Shown: positions 18,782 through 28,405, counted from the first letter of the stretch. The stretch is DNA of 64,000 nt from Paenibacillus allorhizosphaerae (GCF_910594985.1 NZ_CAJVCE010000003.1:452712-516711); one strand, 5' to 3'. A program made the numbers and translations. Notes: generated from the letters alone by a model not told the origin.

Positions 18782-19567
18782 TTACTTGCCGTCAAGCAGG
18801 TTGCCAAGGCCTCCCAAGATGCTGCCTTCTTCCTTCCGTCCGCCCGGTCCTGCCGCGCTGATGACGCGATCCGCCAAACGGCTGAACGGCAGCGATTGAA
18901 TCCATACCCGGCCCGGTCCGCGCAAAGTAGCGAAGAACAATCCTTCGCCGCCGAACAGCGCGGTTTTGATGCCTTTGACGAACTCGATGTCATAATCGAC
19001 GTCCTGCGTCATGGCGACAAGACAACCGGTATCTACGCGAATCATTTCGCCAGGCTGCAGCACCCGCTCGCAAATGGTCCCGCCCGCATGAACAAAGGCG
19101 AGCCCGTCGCCTTCGATCTTTTGCATGATGAAGCCCTCGCCGCCGAAAAAGCCCGCACCAAGCTTGCGCTGGAAGTCGATGCCGATCGATACGCCTTTGG
19201 CTGCGCACAAAAACGAATCCTTTTGACAAATCAGTTTACCGTTAAGCGTCGTTAAATCCATAGGCAAAATCCGGCCCGGATAAGGCGAAGCGAAGCTGAC
19301 GCTTTCTTTGCCCCGCCCCCGGTTCGTGAACACCGTCATGAACAGGCTTTCGCCGGTCAAAAGACGCTTGCCGGCGCCGAACAACTTGCCCATCAGCCCC
19401 GACCCTTGATTGCTGCCATCGCCGAATATCGTTTCCATTTGAATATTTTGATCCATCATCATCATGCTGCCCGCTTCAGCGATGACGCTTTCCCCGGGAT
19501 CCAGTTCAATTTCGACATACTGCATTTCGGTTCCGTTAATACGGTAATCAATTTCATGAGCGTTCAT
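18782..19567 (-). CDS. TIGR00266 / AIM24-family protein
   Basis: 261 residues of the AIM24 beta-fold family. Visible family features are the glycine-rich blocks GSMMMMD, KRLLTGESLFMT, GAGFFGGEGFIMQ and TALFGGEGLFFA, and a C-terminal run rich in glycine. AIM24 has a mitochondrial role in yeast; bacterial members remain uncharacterised. The start has AAGGAG nine bases upstream. It is monocistronic by spacing (144 bases to purT, which lies upstream on the same strand). Confidence 0.85.
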   Translation of the reverse strand: MNAHEIDYRINGTEMQYVEIELDPGESVIAEAGSMMMMDQNIQMETIFGDGSNQGSGLMGKLFGAGKRLLTGESLFMTVFTNRGRGKESVSFASPYPGRILPMDLTTLNGKLICQKDSFLCAAKGVSIGIDFQRKLGAGFFGGEGFIMQKIEGDGLAFVHAGGTICERVLQPGEMIRVDTGCLVAMTQDVDYDIEFVKGIKTALFGGEGLFFATLRGPGRVWIQSLPFSRLADRVISAAGPGGRKEEGSILGGLGNLLDGK

Positions 19568-19711
19568 GGTCCCACTCCTTAAGGTTCATATAATACGACA
19601 TGCTGCAGCCGTCAGTTCAACTGAAGCTGCGCACGCGCTCAGGTTGCTGTGTAATCCATACGTTTCGCAACGCGGCGCGGTTTCATTCAGTTGCAACCCC
19701 AAGCGGAACGA

Positions 19712-20896
19712 TCATTGATCTCCGTATTCGATCCGCAAGCAGGACGCCGCTTCTTTCGCTTGTCTTCGCGCCTGGCCGACATCGTCAGAAGAACTCAGTG
19801 CAACGGCCATCCGGCGCCCGATCTTCGTCTCCGGCTTGCCGAACACACGAACTTGCGAATTCGGCACCGACAGCGCCTCTTCCAGTCCCCCGATGCGGAA
19901 CGACTCGGATTCGCGGTCCGCTTTCAGCGTGTAAGATGCGCCGGGCGTAAGCAGTCGGATCGTAGGAATCGGAAAGCCGAGAATCGCCCGCACATGCAGC
20001 GCAAATTCGGACAAATCCTGCGTAGCCATCGTCACCATGCCCGTATCGTGCGGCCGCGGGCTCACTTCGCTGAAATATACTTTGTCGGGCGCAAGAAACA
20101 ACTCGACTCCGTAAATTCCGGTTCCGCCCAGCGCGTCGGTAATCGCTCCGGCGATACGTTCCGCTTCGCGGATTTGTTCTTCGCTCATCTCATGCGGCTG
20201 CCAGGACTCGATGTAATCTCCGTCCTTTTGAATATGCCCGATCGGCGCGCAATAAGTCGTACCCGATACGGAACGAACGGTAAGCAGCGTAATTTCCGAG
20301 TCGAAGCGGATGAACTCCTCTACGATGACCCGCGTTTTTTTCGCACGCCCGCCTTCCATCGCATAATTCCACGAAGTTTCCACGTCGTCCGGCGTGCGGC
20401 ACACGCTTTGCCCTTTACCGGAGGAGCTCATGATCGGCTTGATCACGCATGGCGTGCCGATCTCGGCCACGGCGGTCTTCAGCTCCTCCAGGCTGTCGGC
20501 AAACGCAAACTTCGCGGTCGGCAGTCCTAACGTCTCCGACGCGAGACGGCGGATCCCCTCCCGATCCATCGTCAGCCGGGCGGCGTTCGCGGTAGGAACG
20601 ACGCGGTAGCCTTCCCGTTCAAGCTCTACAAGCGTCTGCGTGGCGATCGCCTCAATCTCCGGCACGATCAAATCCGGCCGCTCCTGTTCAATGATCCGGC
20701 GCAGCTCCTCTCCGTCCAGCATAGGAATGACATAAGAGCGATGCGCTACTTGCATGGCGGGCGCCGAAGCGTAGCGGTCTACCGCGATGGTCTCCACACC
20801 GAGCCGCTGTGCTTCAATGACGACTTCTTTTCCCAATTCGCCAGAGCCGAGCAGCATCATTTTTTTTGCCTGTCCCGATAAGGGAGCTCCATACAT
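19712..20896 (-). CDS. purT: Formate-dependent GAR transformylase PurT
   Basis: 394-residue ATP-grasp enzyme that converts GAR plus formate and ATP to formyl-GAR in purine synthesis. Visible features: the N-terminal Rossmann-like [10 protein letters not shown] with [14 protein letters not shown]; the GAR-binding PEIEAIAT; the ATP-grasp segments [10 protein letters not shown] and VIVEEFI; and the metal-binding [18 protein letters not shown] region. Length matches the family. AGGAGG lies nine bases before the ATG. It is divergent from an HxlR regulator; no other pur gene is near. Confidence 0.95.
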   Translation of the reverse strand: MYGAPLSGQAKKMMLLGSGELGKEVVIEAQRLGVETIAVDRYASAPAMQVAHRSYVIPMLDGEELRRIIEQERPDLIVPEIEAIATQTLVELEREGYRVVPTANAARLTMDREGIRRLASETLGLPTAKFAFADSLEELKTAVAEIGTPCVIKPIMSSSGKGQSVCRTPDDVETSWNYAMEGGRAKKTRVIVEEFIRFDSEITLLTVRSVSGTTYCAPIGHIQKDGDYIESWQPHEMSEEQIREAERIAGAITDALGGTGIYGVELFLAPDKVYFSEVSPRPHDTGMVTMATQDLSEFALHVRAILGFPIPTIRLLTPGASYTLKADRESESFRIGGLEEALSVPNSQVRVFGKPETKIGRRMAVALSSSDDVGQARRQAKEAASCLRIEYGDQ

Positions 20897-21213
20897 AAAA
20901 TAATTCCTCCTAATTGGTCAAAAGGATGAGTGCGAGCAAATCGTTCCATCCATATTTTTTGCCTAACGCCTTTATACTGTAAAAGACGGCATTTTTCAAC
21001 CCAAATTTATGCAAAACGCCCAGACCGCTTATATTTCGACAAAATCACGTTCCAACTTGCGCTTGGCACGCGTACCGGAAGTCGAATCGTTAGTGAATCC
21101 GAATGTTTTGTGTTAAAATAAAAGTATATTACTAATAGTTAGTGAGTTGCTACAAAAAAGCTTACATTTGTCAAGTAGCTTATGCTAAAATGTATGTAAA
21201 GAGGTGAAAGGCA
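20897..21213. other. Intergenic region between purT and hxlR-type gene
   Basis: 317 bases between divergent genes. It must contain both promoters. One candidate promoter for the + strand gene is listed separately. No convincing purine-box pair, riboswitch or ORF was seen. Confidence 0.6.
21162..21191 (+). promoter_or_regulatory. Putative promoter of the HxlR regulator
   Basis: TTACAT (21162-21167) and TAAAAT (21186-21191) with an 18-base spacer, 22 bases before the ATG. Confidence 0.4.
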
Positions 21214-21528
21214 ATGGCAGATCAACTGCATTCCATGTGTCCCAAATTTGAAGCCGCCTTCGAAATTCTCGGCAAACGCTGGACCGGACTGATTATCCGC
21301 GTCCTGCTGCAAGGGCCATGCCGGTTCAAAGATATATCCGAAATGATTCCAGGAATGAGCGATCGGATGCTGGCCGAACGGTTTAAAGAATTAGAAGCGG
21401 CCGGTCTGATCTCCCGTCATGTATATCCCGAAACGCCGGTACGAATCGAATACGAGCTTACGGAAAAAGGAAAAGCGCTCCGTCCGGTAATGGACGAAGT
21501 GCAGCAATGGGGAGAGACGTGGGTATAA
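21214..21528 (+). CDS. HxlR-family transcriptional regulator
   Basis: 104-residue winged-helix regulator. The N-terminal HSMCPKFEAAFEILGKRW block with its conserved cysteine, the FKDIS.MIPGMSDRMLAERF recognition helix region and the wing residues VYPETPVRIEYELT are diagnostic of HxlR proteins, many of which sense electrophiles or aldehydes through the N-terminal cysteine. GAGGTG precedes the ATG. Divergent from purT; the target genes are not evident. Confidence 0.92.
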   Translation: MADQLHSMCPKFEAAFEILGKRWTGLIIRVLLQGPCRFKDISEMIPGMSDRMLAERFKELEAAGLISRHVYPETPVRIEYELTEKGKALRPVMDEVQQWGETWV

Positions 21529-21574
21529 TTCCTGCGTCCCTTTTTCCCTTATAGAGGTGCCTGGTAGTCCTTCC

Positions 21575-21862
21575 TCAATGAAAAGTCGGCTCCGCTATAA
21601 ACGTGACCGGGTAATAGTACATCCGTTGTCCGCATTCGGGACATTTCGATACGTTCTGCTGATCGTTCAGCGAGTTCATGAACATAGAAAAAGAAAAAGA
21701 CGATTCATGATTGATCGTCTGAATAATGTCTGTATGATCTACATAAGCGCAGCCGGCGGAACTGCAGCAAGCACGCACTTTATAACAGCTATTCACGATA
21801 TCCACGCATCCTTCCAAGACGGTTCCGCAGCAAAAACGGTATATTCTTCTTGGTATTTCCAT
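21575..21862 (-). CDS. Small cysteine-rich protein downstream of Spo0E-like gene
   Basis: Up to 95 residues, unrecognised. Ten cysteines: CC, then C, C, CC and C in the first 40 residues, and a CPECGQRM pair near the C-terminus that looks like half a zinc ribbon. The ATG at 21862 has no clear ribosome binding site; a GTG about 18 codons later follows GGAAGG and could be the real start. It follows the Spo0E-like gene by 26 bases on the same strand, which is the main support. Confidence 0.45.
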   Translation of the reverse strand: MEIPRRIYRFCCGTVLEGCVDIVNSCYKVRACCSSAGCAYVDHTDIIQTINHESSFSFSMFMNSLNDQQNVSKCPECGQRMYYYPVTFIAEPTFH

Positions 21863-21888
21863 CTGCCCGGAATATCATGCATGTATGA

Positions 21889-22083
21889 TTAATGCGCCAT
21901 CGCGGTTTCTTGTTTTTGGAGAGGACAGGAGCGGCTCATCGCTTGAACGATCAGTTTGTCAAGCTCCATGCTTTTCTCGACAACATTCGAGTCTGTCAGA
22001 GCGCAGCCTTGGCCGATGACAAGCGTATTCAGCTCGTCGACGCAACTGCGGATTTGCCGTTCCAAATATTCACAAATGAACAT
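21889..22083 (-). CDS. Spo0E-like aspartyl-phosphate phosphatase
   Basis: 64 residues from the ATG at 22083, eight bases after GGGGG. Two helices with the pattern IR.CVDELN..V......LTDSNVVEKSMELDKLI. The S-x-E-L-D signature is what defines Spo0E-family phosphatases, which remove phosphate from Spo0A and delay sporulation. Length fits. An unusual C-terminal tail carries a cysteine. The partner could equally be another response regulator. Confidence 0.75.
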   Translation of the reverse strand: MFICEYLERQIRSCVDELNTLVIGQGCALTDSNVVEKSMELDKLIVQAMSRSCPLQKQETAMAH

Positions 22084-22319
22084 AAGCTTGTCCCCCTTTG
22101 TACATCTCGATCTCATGAATTCGAGATACTTCATAACGCATGTGTTCTTTATAACGGATGATCGGCGCCGCCAAGTCCAAAGCGCGATGCCTTGCCGGCG
22201 GGTTAATACTATGGCTTTCTGATGTTTATTATGATCGGAATTCGTTTAATAAGTTGTAATCCCCTGTTTGGCAAATATAAATTTTTCTAACACTTTCCTA
22301 ACAATTCGAGGTGAAATGG

Positions 22320-23021
22320 ATGTCTGTCGTTTTGCTGATAGAGGATGATCAAAGTATAGCGGATATGATATCCATCTATTTAAGCGAAGACCAATATAAG
22401 GTTTATCGCGCGGGTGACGGGATGCAAGCGAAGCTGCTATTTCAGGAGCACGACCCGGACGTAATCATTCTCGACTTGATACTGCCGGATACGAACGGGA
22501 TCGATTTGTGCCGGTATTTCCGCGAAAGCTCCTCCGTGCCGATCCTTATCGTTTCGGCGAAAAACGAGGTGTCCGAACGGGTCAATGCGCTGCAGATCGG
22601 GGCCGACGACTATTTATGCAAGCCGTTCAGCATGCGGGAGTTGGCTGCGCGGACAGGCGCGCTGCTTCGCCGCTCCGCGATGTCGGGAAGCCCGCTGCGC
22701 AATTCGCCCGCCGTTATGGTAAAAAGCGTCCCGATGAAAGATATCGTAGTCGATTTGGAAAAGCGCTGTATTTTCCTGCACAATCACCCGGTCGATACGA
22801 CATTTTCCGAATTCGAGATCATGAAAAATTTTTGGATGAATCCCGGTAAAGTATTTTCCCGCGAAGAGCTGCTGAACAAAATACGCGGCATCGATTCATT
22901 CGTCACGGAACGGTCGGTCGATGTGCATATCACCAATCTGCGGAAAAAAGTCGAAGTCGATCCGAAAGAGCCCAAACATATTAAAACGGTGTGGGGCGTC
23001 GGCTATAAGTTTGAAATATAG
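22320..23021 (+). CDS. Orphan OmpR/PhoB-type response regulator
   Basis: 233 residues from the ATG at 22320, six bases after GAGGTG. Receiver: EDD near residue 8, phospho-Asp in VIILDLILPDTNG near 53, T/S position in IVSAKNE, and K in YLCKPF. The C-terminal winged helix has FSREELLNKIRG and the recognition helix TERSVDVHITNLRKKV, ending in VWGVGYKFE. No kinase gene is adjacent, so its partner is elsewhere. It ends at a hairpin shared with the convergent lipoprotein gene. Confidence 0.9.
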   Translation: MSVVLLIEDDQSIADMISIYLSEDQYKVYRAGDGMQAKLLFQEHDPDVIILDLILPDTNGIDLCRYFRESSSVPILIVSAKNEVSERVNALQIGADDYLCKPFSMRELAARTGALLRRSAMSGSPLRNSPAVMVKSVPMKDIVVDLEKRCIFLHNHPVDTTFSEFEIMKNFWMNPGKVFSREELLNKIRGIDSFVTERSVDVHITNLRKKVEVDPKEPKHIKTVWGVGYKFEI

Positions 23022-23038
23022 ACCTTTCATACAAGACA

Positions 23039-23076
23039 AACGCCGCTTTCCCGGTTGCACCCGGGAGGCGGCGTTC
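23039..23076. terminator. Convergent-gene hairpin terminator
   Basis: AACGCCGC pairs with GCGGCGTT, and an inner CCCGG/CCGGG stem closes the hairpin. A TTTGTCTTG tail follows on the minus strand. It serves both convergent genes. Confidence 0.5.
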
Positions 23077-23093
23077 ATCGTTGAGGCGAAAAT

Positions 23094-23831
23094 TTACTTG
23101 CGGGTATTTCCATCGACTGGGAATACATGCTGCACCATCGTGTTGAACTCGTTCAAATAATCGTACAGGTTGCCCTTTTCCTTCTCTTCTTTGGCGTAAA
23201 ATTGAACGCGTTGAACGAAGTTCGGATTGGCTGAAACGAATACTTGTTTAAACGACTTTTGGGAGAATGCCTGCGTTTGCTTGCGGATGTCGGTAGCCGC
23301 CTCTGTCGAGAGCCCCCCGTGCTCGGTCCACGAAATGCGATCCGGTTTCGATCCTGTCCCGAATAAGCCCATTCCGCCTTTCGAATGGACAGGATAGTTC
23401 GTAACTTCCGGGGAAGCCTCCGCATCCGGATTATGCCCGTCAAGCACAACGGCGACATATGCGTTCGCTTCCGTCACCAGCACCTGTGCGGACTGGATGC
23501 CCGGCAAGCTTCTCAGTTTCTGCGCCACCTGCGGATCGAATTTGATCGTTTTCGATAACAATGGATTGTTCGGGTCGAGCGGATATCGGTTGCCTGCCTC
23601 GTCCGTCTGTTTCTGATTTTGCTCGCCCACCCAGCGTTCCTTGACGCCTAATGAAGGATTCTCATTATTACGGGAATCGCGGTCAAATAGAGCTTGCTGC
23701 CGGTAGTCCTCCATCCCGCCTCCCGGCCTGCTGGCCTGCGGCCTGTTTCCGCCGCAGCCTGCGGCGGTCAGCATGCAGCCAATGCTTATGGCCAGCAGCA
23801 GCCGGCATTTCCGGCGTTTTGCGATGTTCAT
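23094..23831 (-). CDS. YhcN/YlaJ-family sporulation lipoprotein
   Basis: 245 residues. A signal peptide with lipobox LTAAGC leads into a Gly/Arg/Gln-rich linker. The YhcN/YlaJ domain follows (LPGIQSAQVLVTEANAYVAV, with the 'V.DGHNPD' and AFSQKSFKQVFVSANP elements). The family is made in the forespore or spore membrane in Bacillus. GGGAGGG precedes the ATG. Probably monocistronic. Confidence 0.85.
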   Translation of the reverse strand: MNIAKRRKCRLLLAISIGCMLTAAGCGGNRPQASRPGGGMEDYRQQALFDRDSRNNENPSLGVKERWVGEQNQKQTDEAGNRYPLDPNNPLLSKTIKFDPQVAQKLRSLPGIQSAQVLVTEANAYVAVVLDGHNPDAEASPEVTNYPVHSKGGMGLFGTGSKPDRISWTEHGGLSTEAATDIRKQTQAFSQKSFKQVFVSANPNFVQRVQFYAKEEKEKGNLYDYLNEFNTMVQHVFPVDGNTRK

Positions 23832-23923
23832 CCTGTTGTACCCTCCCTGTCTGCAGCCTCACACAAGTTGTTGCTTTCCCACTTAGGATGAATCAACTTA
23901 CAGAAAATATGCGGAAGCGGGAG

Positions 23924-23963
23924 CAAAAAAAGGAGCTTCCTCATCTAAACGGAGGAAACTCCT
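23924..23963 (-). terminator. Terminator after the TRIC-like operon
   Basis: AGGAGTTTCCTC pairs with GAGGAAGCTCCT (one wobble), with seven T following on the minus strand, nine bases beyond the stop of the 161-residue gene. Confidence 0.75.
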
Positions 23964-23971
23964 TGCCTAAG

Positions 23972-24457
23972 CTATTCTTTATCGTGACGGTCCAGACGTT
24001 CGAGCAGCTTGCGCACTTCTTCCTGCGACAGCTCGCCTGCTTGTTTGAACAAGCGAAGCTGTTCCTCGATGTCCCGGCCAATCGCTTCATTCTCGGCTTC
24101 CTGATCCGCGTAGGAAGGATCGAACCATACGTAATCGCCATCCGGCCCGTTGCGCAGAAAAGGCTTGCTCCAGTGACCCGGATATTCGTACGCCGCATCG
24201 CTAAACATGATGCCGAGCACGTCATCGCTGGCTAAAGGCATCAGTTGATGGAATATTTCCTCCTGCCCCGCTTCTGGGCCGACCGCGGCGAAATTGCGGT
24301 GCAGGTAAGCGTAATGGAGGTAATGCTCGCCGGTCGCCTTGTCTTTGGCAATCTCATACAGCTCCAGCGCATCTTCCTTTAACGATTTGACGGTCTCCAG
24401 CCTGTCGGCGATGGAAACGGAAGACACGCGTGTGCTGTCCTGCCATGATTCACTCAC
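23972..24457 (-). CDS. Conserved acidic hypothetical protein
   Basis: 161 residues, no named family recognised. The GTG start has AAAGGAGG upstream and overlaps the preceding gene by 8 bases, so they are coupled. The first 80 residues are helical with aromatic patches (HYLHYAYLHRNF), the middle has YEYPGHWSKPF and DYVWFDPSYADQEAENEAIGR, and the tail is a charged helix. No signal peptide. Its coupling to a channel gene suggests a related role, but nothing more can be read. Confidence 0.75.
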   Translation of the reverse strand: MSESWQDSTRVSSVSIADRLETVKSLKEDALELYEIAKDKATGEHYLHYAYLHRNFAAVGPEAGQEEIFHQLMPLASDDVLGIMFSDAAYEYPGHWSKPFLRNGPDGDYVWFDPSYADQEAENEAIGRDIEEQLRLFKQAGELSQEEVRKLLERLDRHDKE

Positions 24458-25160
24458 CTTTTGCCGCCTCCTTTGTCTCGGGTTTGCTCGAAGCTAACGG
24501 CGTCGCAGCCGAAGAGACGTGTGCCGACATTTCGTCGTGAAGGCGAAGCGACCGCCTAGGCAGCCGCCATTGGAGCTGCACGGACAGCATGCGCAGCGCA
24601 ACGATCGCAAAGAATAGCGATAGAACCGGTACAGGGCCCTCAATAATGCCGAGGCCGATCACAAGCCCTGACAACAGCCCCCAGACGGCGTATATCTCGT
24701 CGCGCAGCACAAGCGGCTTGCGCCCTGCCAGCACATCGCGAATGATGCCGCCTCCGATGCCCGTCAGCATTGCGGCTACCATGACGGCGCTGAGCGGCAC
24801 GTTCATTTGCGCAGCATACATCGCGCCTTGGATCGAGAAGGCGGACAAGCCGATGGCGTCGAAGAAGGACTCCCACATTTTCCATTTGCGTATCCAGCTG
24901 AGCGGGACGACAAATACGAGAAAAGCGGCAATGATCGCAGTGCGAAGATATAGCCCTTGCTCCCATAACGTCGTCACCGGGATGCCGATCAGTAAATTTC
25001 TTACGACGCCGCCGCCGAATGCCGTTACGAGCGCCAAGACGAATACGCCCAAAATATCGTACTCTTCTTCCATCGCTACAACGGCACCCGAGACCGCAAA
25101 TGCGATCGTGCCGATCACGCTGAATAATAATTGCAGATTGATTTCAAGCAGAGCTTCCAT
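24450..25160 (-). CDS. TRIC-like cation channel / UPF0126 membrane protein
   Basis: 236 residues, seven predicted membrane helices in two repeats, each with the family's glycine motif: TAFGGGVVRNLL in the first and TGIGGGIIRDVL in the second. Bacterial members of the TRIC/UPF0126 family form trimeric monovalent-cation channels. The C-terminal 40 residues are a soluble tail rich in Ser, Ala and Lys. It follows the oxidoreductase gene by seven bases. Confidence 0.9.
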   Translation of the reverse strand: MEALLEINLQLLFSVIGTIAFAVSGAVVAMEEEYDILGVFVLALVTAFGGGVVRNLLIGIPVTTLWEQGLYLRTAIIAAFLVFVVPLSWIRKWKMWESFFDAIGLSAFSIQGAMYAAQMNVPLSAVMVAAMLTGIGGGIIRDVLAGRKPLVLRDEIYAVWGLLSGLVIGLGIIEGPVPVLSLFFAIVALRMLSVQLQWRLPRRSLRLHDEMSAHVSSAATPLASSKPETKEAAKGE

Positions 25161-25167
25161 GTCAAGC

Positions 25168-26244
25168 TTACAGACTCCAATCCAGGTTCACCATATTGCC
25201 CGTACGGGAAGATTCATAGATCGCTTCGAGCACCAAGCTGTTGGCGAGGCCCGACATTGCCGATGTGAGCGGCTCTTTACCTGTGCGGATACAGTCGATG
25301 AAGTGGCGGCTCATCCGCGCGCGAGGACCCTCGTCATTAGCAGGAGCAGTAAGCTCAACATCCGCTGTACGGTCGAAGAGTTCCGTATGTAATCGGCCTT
25401 TGCCTTCGCCGAGCGATGCACCGCCTTCCGTTCCCATCAAATACACATATGCTCCGTTGTTTTGAAAATTCGTGTGCGCCGCCCAGCTTACGTCGAGCGT
25501 CAAGGTGCTTCCGTTATCAAGCTTGATCAGCGCCGTGGCGAAATCTTCCACATCGTAGAAACCGTTCCAATCCGGTTTCCCCCAAGTGCCGATGCCGCGC
25601 TTCTGCGGACCGAACTCGGCGTAAGTCGTGCCGAATACCGATACCGGCTTCGGACTGCCCATCAAATGGAGCGATACGTCCAGCATATGAACGCCGATGT
25701 CGATCAGCGGTCCGCCGCCGGATTTGTTCATTTGCGTGAACCAGGTGCCCCAACCGGGAATCCCTTTGCGGCGCATCCATCCGGTTTTGACATTATAGAT
25801 TTGCCCGAGTGCGCCTTTCTCGATTTGCTCTTTCACTTGCAGGTTGATCCATTCCCAACGTCTTTGATGCGACATCATGAGCGTTTTGCCCGATAGCTGA
25901 TGTGCTTTTACGATTTCCTTCGCCGCGGCGGCATTGATGGCCATCGGTTTTTCGAGGAGCACGTGTTTGCCGGCTTTCAGCGCATCGATCGCAACCGGCG
26001 CATGCGCTTCATTCGGTACGCATACGACGACGGCATCGATGCTTGGATCTTGCACCAGCTCCTGATACGATTCGTACACTTTCGGAATGCTGTACTTGCT
26101 CGCTCTTTCCACTGCCAGCGGCTGATAGACATCCGTTACGGCCGCCACTTCGACATCCGCCAATTTCTTGAACTCCTGGATATGCACGTTGCCGATGTTG
26201 CCTGCGCCAATAATGCCGATTTGAATTTTATCGTTTGCACTCAT
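25168..26244 (-). CDS. Gfo/Idh/MocA-family oxidoreductase
   Basis: 358 residues from ATG 26244 (an ATG four codons earlier is possible). NAD(P)-binding GAGNIGNVH at the N-terminus, the conserved EKP lysine near residue 93, and GGPLIDIGVHMLD with the catalytic D and H. Substrate is probably a sugar, inositol or related cyclic polyol, but it cannot be read from sequence. First gene of a three-gene run with the TRIC-like channel and the 161-residue protein. Confidence 0.9.
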   Translation of the reverse strand: MSANDKIQIGIIGAGNIGNVHIQEFKKLADVEVAAVTDVYQPLAVERASKYSIPKVYESYQELVQDPSIDAVVVCVPNEAHAPVAIDALKAGKHVLLEKPMAINAAAAKEIVKAHQLSGKTLMMSHQRRWEWINLQVKEQIEKGALGQIYNVKTGWMRRKGIPGWGTWFTQMNKSGGGPLIDIGVHMLDVSLHLMGSPKPVSVFGTTYAEFGPQKRGIGTWGKPDWNGFYDVEDFATALIKLDNGSTLTLDVSWAAHTNFQNNGAYVYLMGTEGGASLGEGKGRLHTELFDRTADVELTAPANDEGPRARMSRHFIDCIRTGKEPLTSAMSGLANSLVLEAIYESSRTGNMVNLDWSL

Positions 26245-26320
26245 GCTTCCTCTCATGCCTCCATTGAAATATGATCACAGCAATTATCAAACAGTTCCTA
26301 CTATACCACCAAAAGGAAAT

Positions 26321-26986
26321 TTATAAAATCCCCATATCTTTCGCTTTTTGCGCAGCTTCCTTGCTGCTTTTCCCGCCAAGCTTCTTCAGAATATTGCCGA
26401 CATGCACTTTGATCGTACGAATGGAGACGACGAACTTATCGGCGATTTGCGTCTGCGTATGCCCTTTTTCAATTAAATCCAGCACTTGGATTTCCGTCGG
26501 GGTCAGCAGGTTTTTGAGCTCCTTCAACCTCACCTCGTGCTCCAATTGTTTTAAGCGACGGAATTCCTCCCGCATCTGGGCGGCCACGCTAGGATGGATC
26601 GCGCTGCGGCTTTGGTAAGCGCTGCGGATCGCTTGCGGTATTTCCGTAAAATTGGACTTCACCATATAATCGACGGCGCCGGCTTTGAACGCTTCGAAGA
26701 TCATTTCCTTTTCTTCCATCGACGAGAGCATGATGACTCGCGCGCCGCTGCATTTGACGATCTCGGCGGCAGCCCATAAGCCTTCCGGGTTATCGGACAT
26801 CATGATGTCCATGAGTACCACATCCGCTTCCGTCTGCTCCAGGAACGCCACACCCGCTTCTCCCGTAGAAGCTTCGCCGATGATCTCGATATCGGGCTCT
26901 TTTTGCAGATAGCTCTTGAGTCCTCTAAGCCAGTCGGGATCGTCCTCGCAGATGAACACGCGAATGTTCGGAGCATTCGATTCCAT
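26321..26986 (-). CDS. NarL/LuxR-type response regulator
   Basis: 221 residues. Receiver: EDD near residue 13, phospho-Asp in VVLMDIMMSDNPEG and K in YMVKSNF. The LuxR HTH spans about 150-215 (LTPTEIQVLDLIEKGHTQTQIA, split here at IADKFVVSIRTIKVHV). It starts one base after the kinase stop, so the two are one operon. Confidence 0.92.
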   Translation of the reverse strand: MESNAPNIRVFICEDDPDWLRGLKSYLQKEPDIEIIGEASTGEAGVAFLEQTEADVVLMDIMMSDNPEGLWAAAEIVKCSGARVIMLSSMEEKEMIFEAFKAGAVDYMVKSNFTEIPQAIRSAYQSRSAIHPSVAAQMREEFRRLKQLEHEVRLKELKNLLTPTEIQVLDLIEKGHTQTQIADKFVVSIRTIKVHVGNILKKLGGKSSKEAAQKAKDMGIL

Positions 26987-26987
26987 A

Positions 26988-28391
26988 TCAGTCCAACTCC
27001 TTTTGGGCCGGCAGCCGCTTGGTCTTCGGGAACTGCATGAATACGCTCGTTCCTTGTCCGGGCTTGCTGTGAATATTCATCGTGCCTTTATGCTTCTGAA
27101 CAATATTATAACAATAGGACAGCCCCAAACCGAAGTTTAATTTTTTCCCGCTCTTGGTCGTATAGAACGGATCGAACACGCGTTTCAGCTGTGACTTTTC
27201 CATTCCGCTGCCGCTGTCTTTAATTTCAACGACAATTTTGCGTTTCGTTTCCGTCAGCCGTACCGTTAAATCCCCACCACGCGGCATTGCCTCGAGCGCA
27301 TTGGTCAGCACATTCGTCCATACTTCCGTCAGCTGTGCGCGGTCTCCGATCAGCAACCCCTGGTAAGCGTACTGTTCCTTCACGTTGGCGGAAGACAACT
27401 GCGGCGCCAGCATGTGCAGACATTCGTGCAGAAGCTCCGCAGGGTGCAGCTCCTCCAAGTGAAGCTCAACTTCTTGCGTTTGCCCCTGAATACGGTAAAG
27501 CATGTCGTAAATATGCTGCGACGCCGCCATGATCACTTCGATGTCCTCCACGACCTGCTCGGGAGAGGTGCGGCCGTCCGCCGCCTCCGTTTTGATCTTC
27601 TCGCCGAACAAGCGGATTTTGCCGACATCGTTCTTGATCGCGTGATTCAGGATCGACGTTCCGGATGTGATGGCGCGAAGCGTATAGTCGAGCTTTTGGT
27701 TCTGGATCGAAATTTGCAGTCCCATGAAACCATAGCGCAAGCTAGAACCGATAATGACGGCGAGCGTAAACGCGATCACCCAGGCGTTGTAGCGCCATAA
27801 CTCGTACATTTGAAAAAAAGCAGGCAGCACGTATAACGTAAATAAGGCAAAAAATAAGGTCGGCGCCGCTGCTGTTGTCGTGAGCAGCCGGCTTCGGCGC
27901 AAAAAAGAATTGCGCTCGCGCAAAACGGAATGAATGAGCATCGCAATCCCGGCGATGATATACGGCGTCGCCCAAAAAATAACATAATGGTAAGGAATCG
28001 GGTCCCCCGGCTTCGGCTCGAAGGCGAAGGAAAGTGCCGGCGGAATTAACAGCAGCCACGGGATGAACCGTTTCCCGTATCGGTCCCATAACGGATAGTC
28101 CGGGTAATAATGGATTGCAAACATCAGGAACGTGTACGGCAGCCCGTAATAACATGTAAGCGAACAGATGAGTTCCGCTTTGGACAGCAGCAGCGCTGCC
28201 GGCTCCGTCAACCATTGCCGATCGAATGCATACGGGACGACATGATCGGCAATGACCGCTGACAACCCGCCGCTGCCGCCGGTAAATGCGATGGCGCTGA
28301 GCCAGCGGGTCATCGGCCGTTTCGGGTCCGTTACCAGCAGGAGCAAACCGACTGTCCATAAACCGATAAGCACAAACAGCATCGCTGTCAC
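26988..28391 (-). CDS. Polytopic sensor histidine kinase
   Basis: 467 residues. Six to seven hydrophobic segments fill the first 235 residues. A HisKA-like helix with the candidate phospho-histidine in SILNHAIKND follows, then HATPase_c with N-box NVLTNALEAM, G1 DSGSGM, F-box FDPFYTTK and G2 GLGLSYC. The sensor is within the membrane, as in KinB-like kinases. It lies 14 bases after kapB and just before a NarL-type regulator, so the kinase phosphorylates that regulator and may be adjusted by KapB. Confidence 0.9.
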   Translation of the reverse strand: MTAMLFVLIGLWTVGLLLLVTDPKRPMTRWLSAIAFTGGSGGLSAVIADHVVPYAFDRQWLTEPAALLLSKAELICSLTCYYGLPYTFLMFAIHYYPDYPLWDRYGKRFIPWLLLIPPALSFAFEPKPGDPIPYHYVIFWATPYIIAGIAMLIHSVLRERNSFLRRSRLLTTTAAAPTLFFALFTLYVLPAFFQMYELWRYNAWVIAFTLAVIIGSSLRYGFMGLQISIQNQKLDYTLRAITSGTSILNHAIKNDVGKIRLFGEKIKTEAADGRTSPEQVVEDIEVIMAASQHIYDMLYRIQGQTQEVELHLEELHPAELLHECLHMLAPQLSSANVKEQYAYQGLLIGDRAQLTEVWTNVLTNALEAMPRGGDLTVRLTETKRKIVVEIKDSGSGMEKSQLKRVFDPFYTTKSGKKLNFGLGLSYCYNIVQKHKGTMNIHSKPGQGTSVFMQFPKTKRLPAQKELD

Positions 28392-28405
28392 TCCCGCCCG
28401 TCATT

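Noticed and set aside
21095..21107. Purine-box-like ATCCGAATGTT upstream of purT
   Set aside because: Only one imperfect box in the wrong direction; a functional site needs a paired palindrome.
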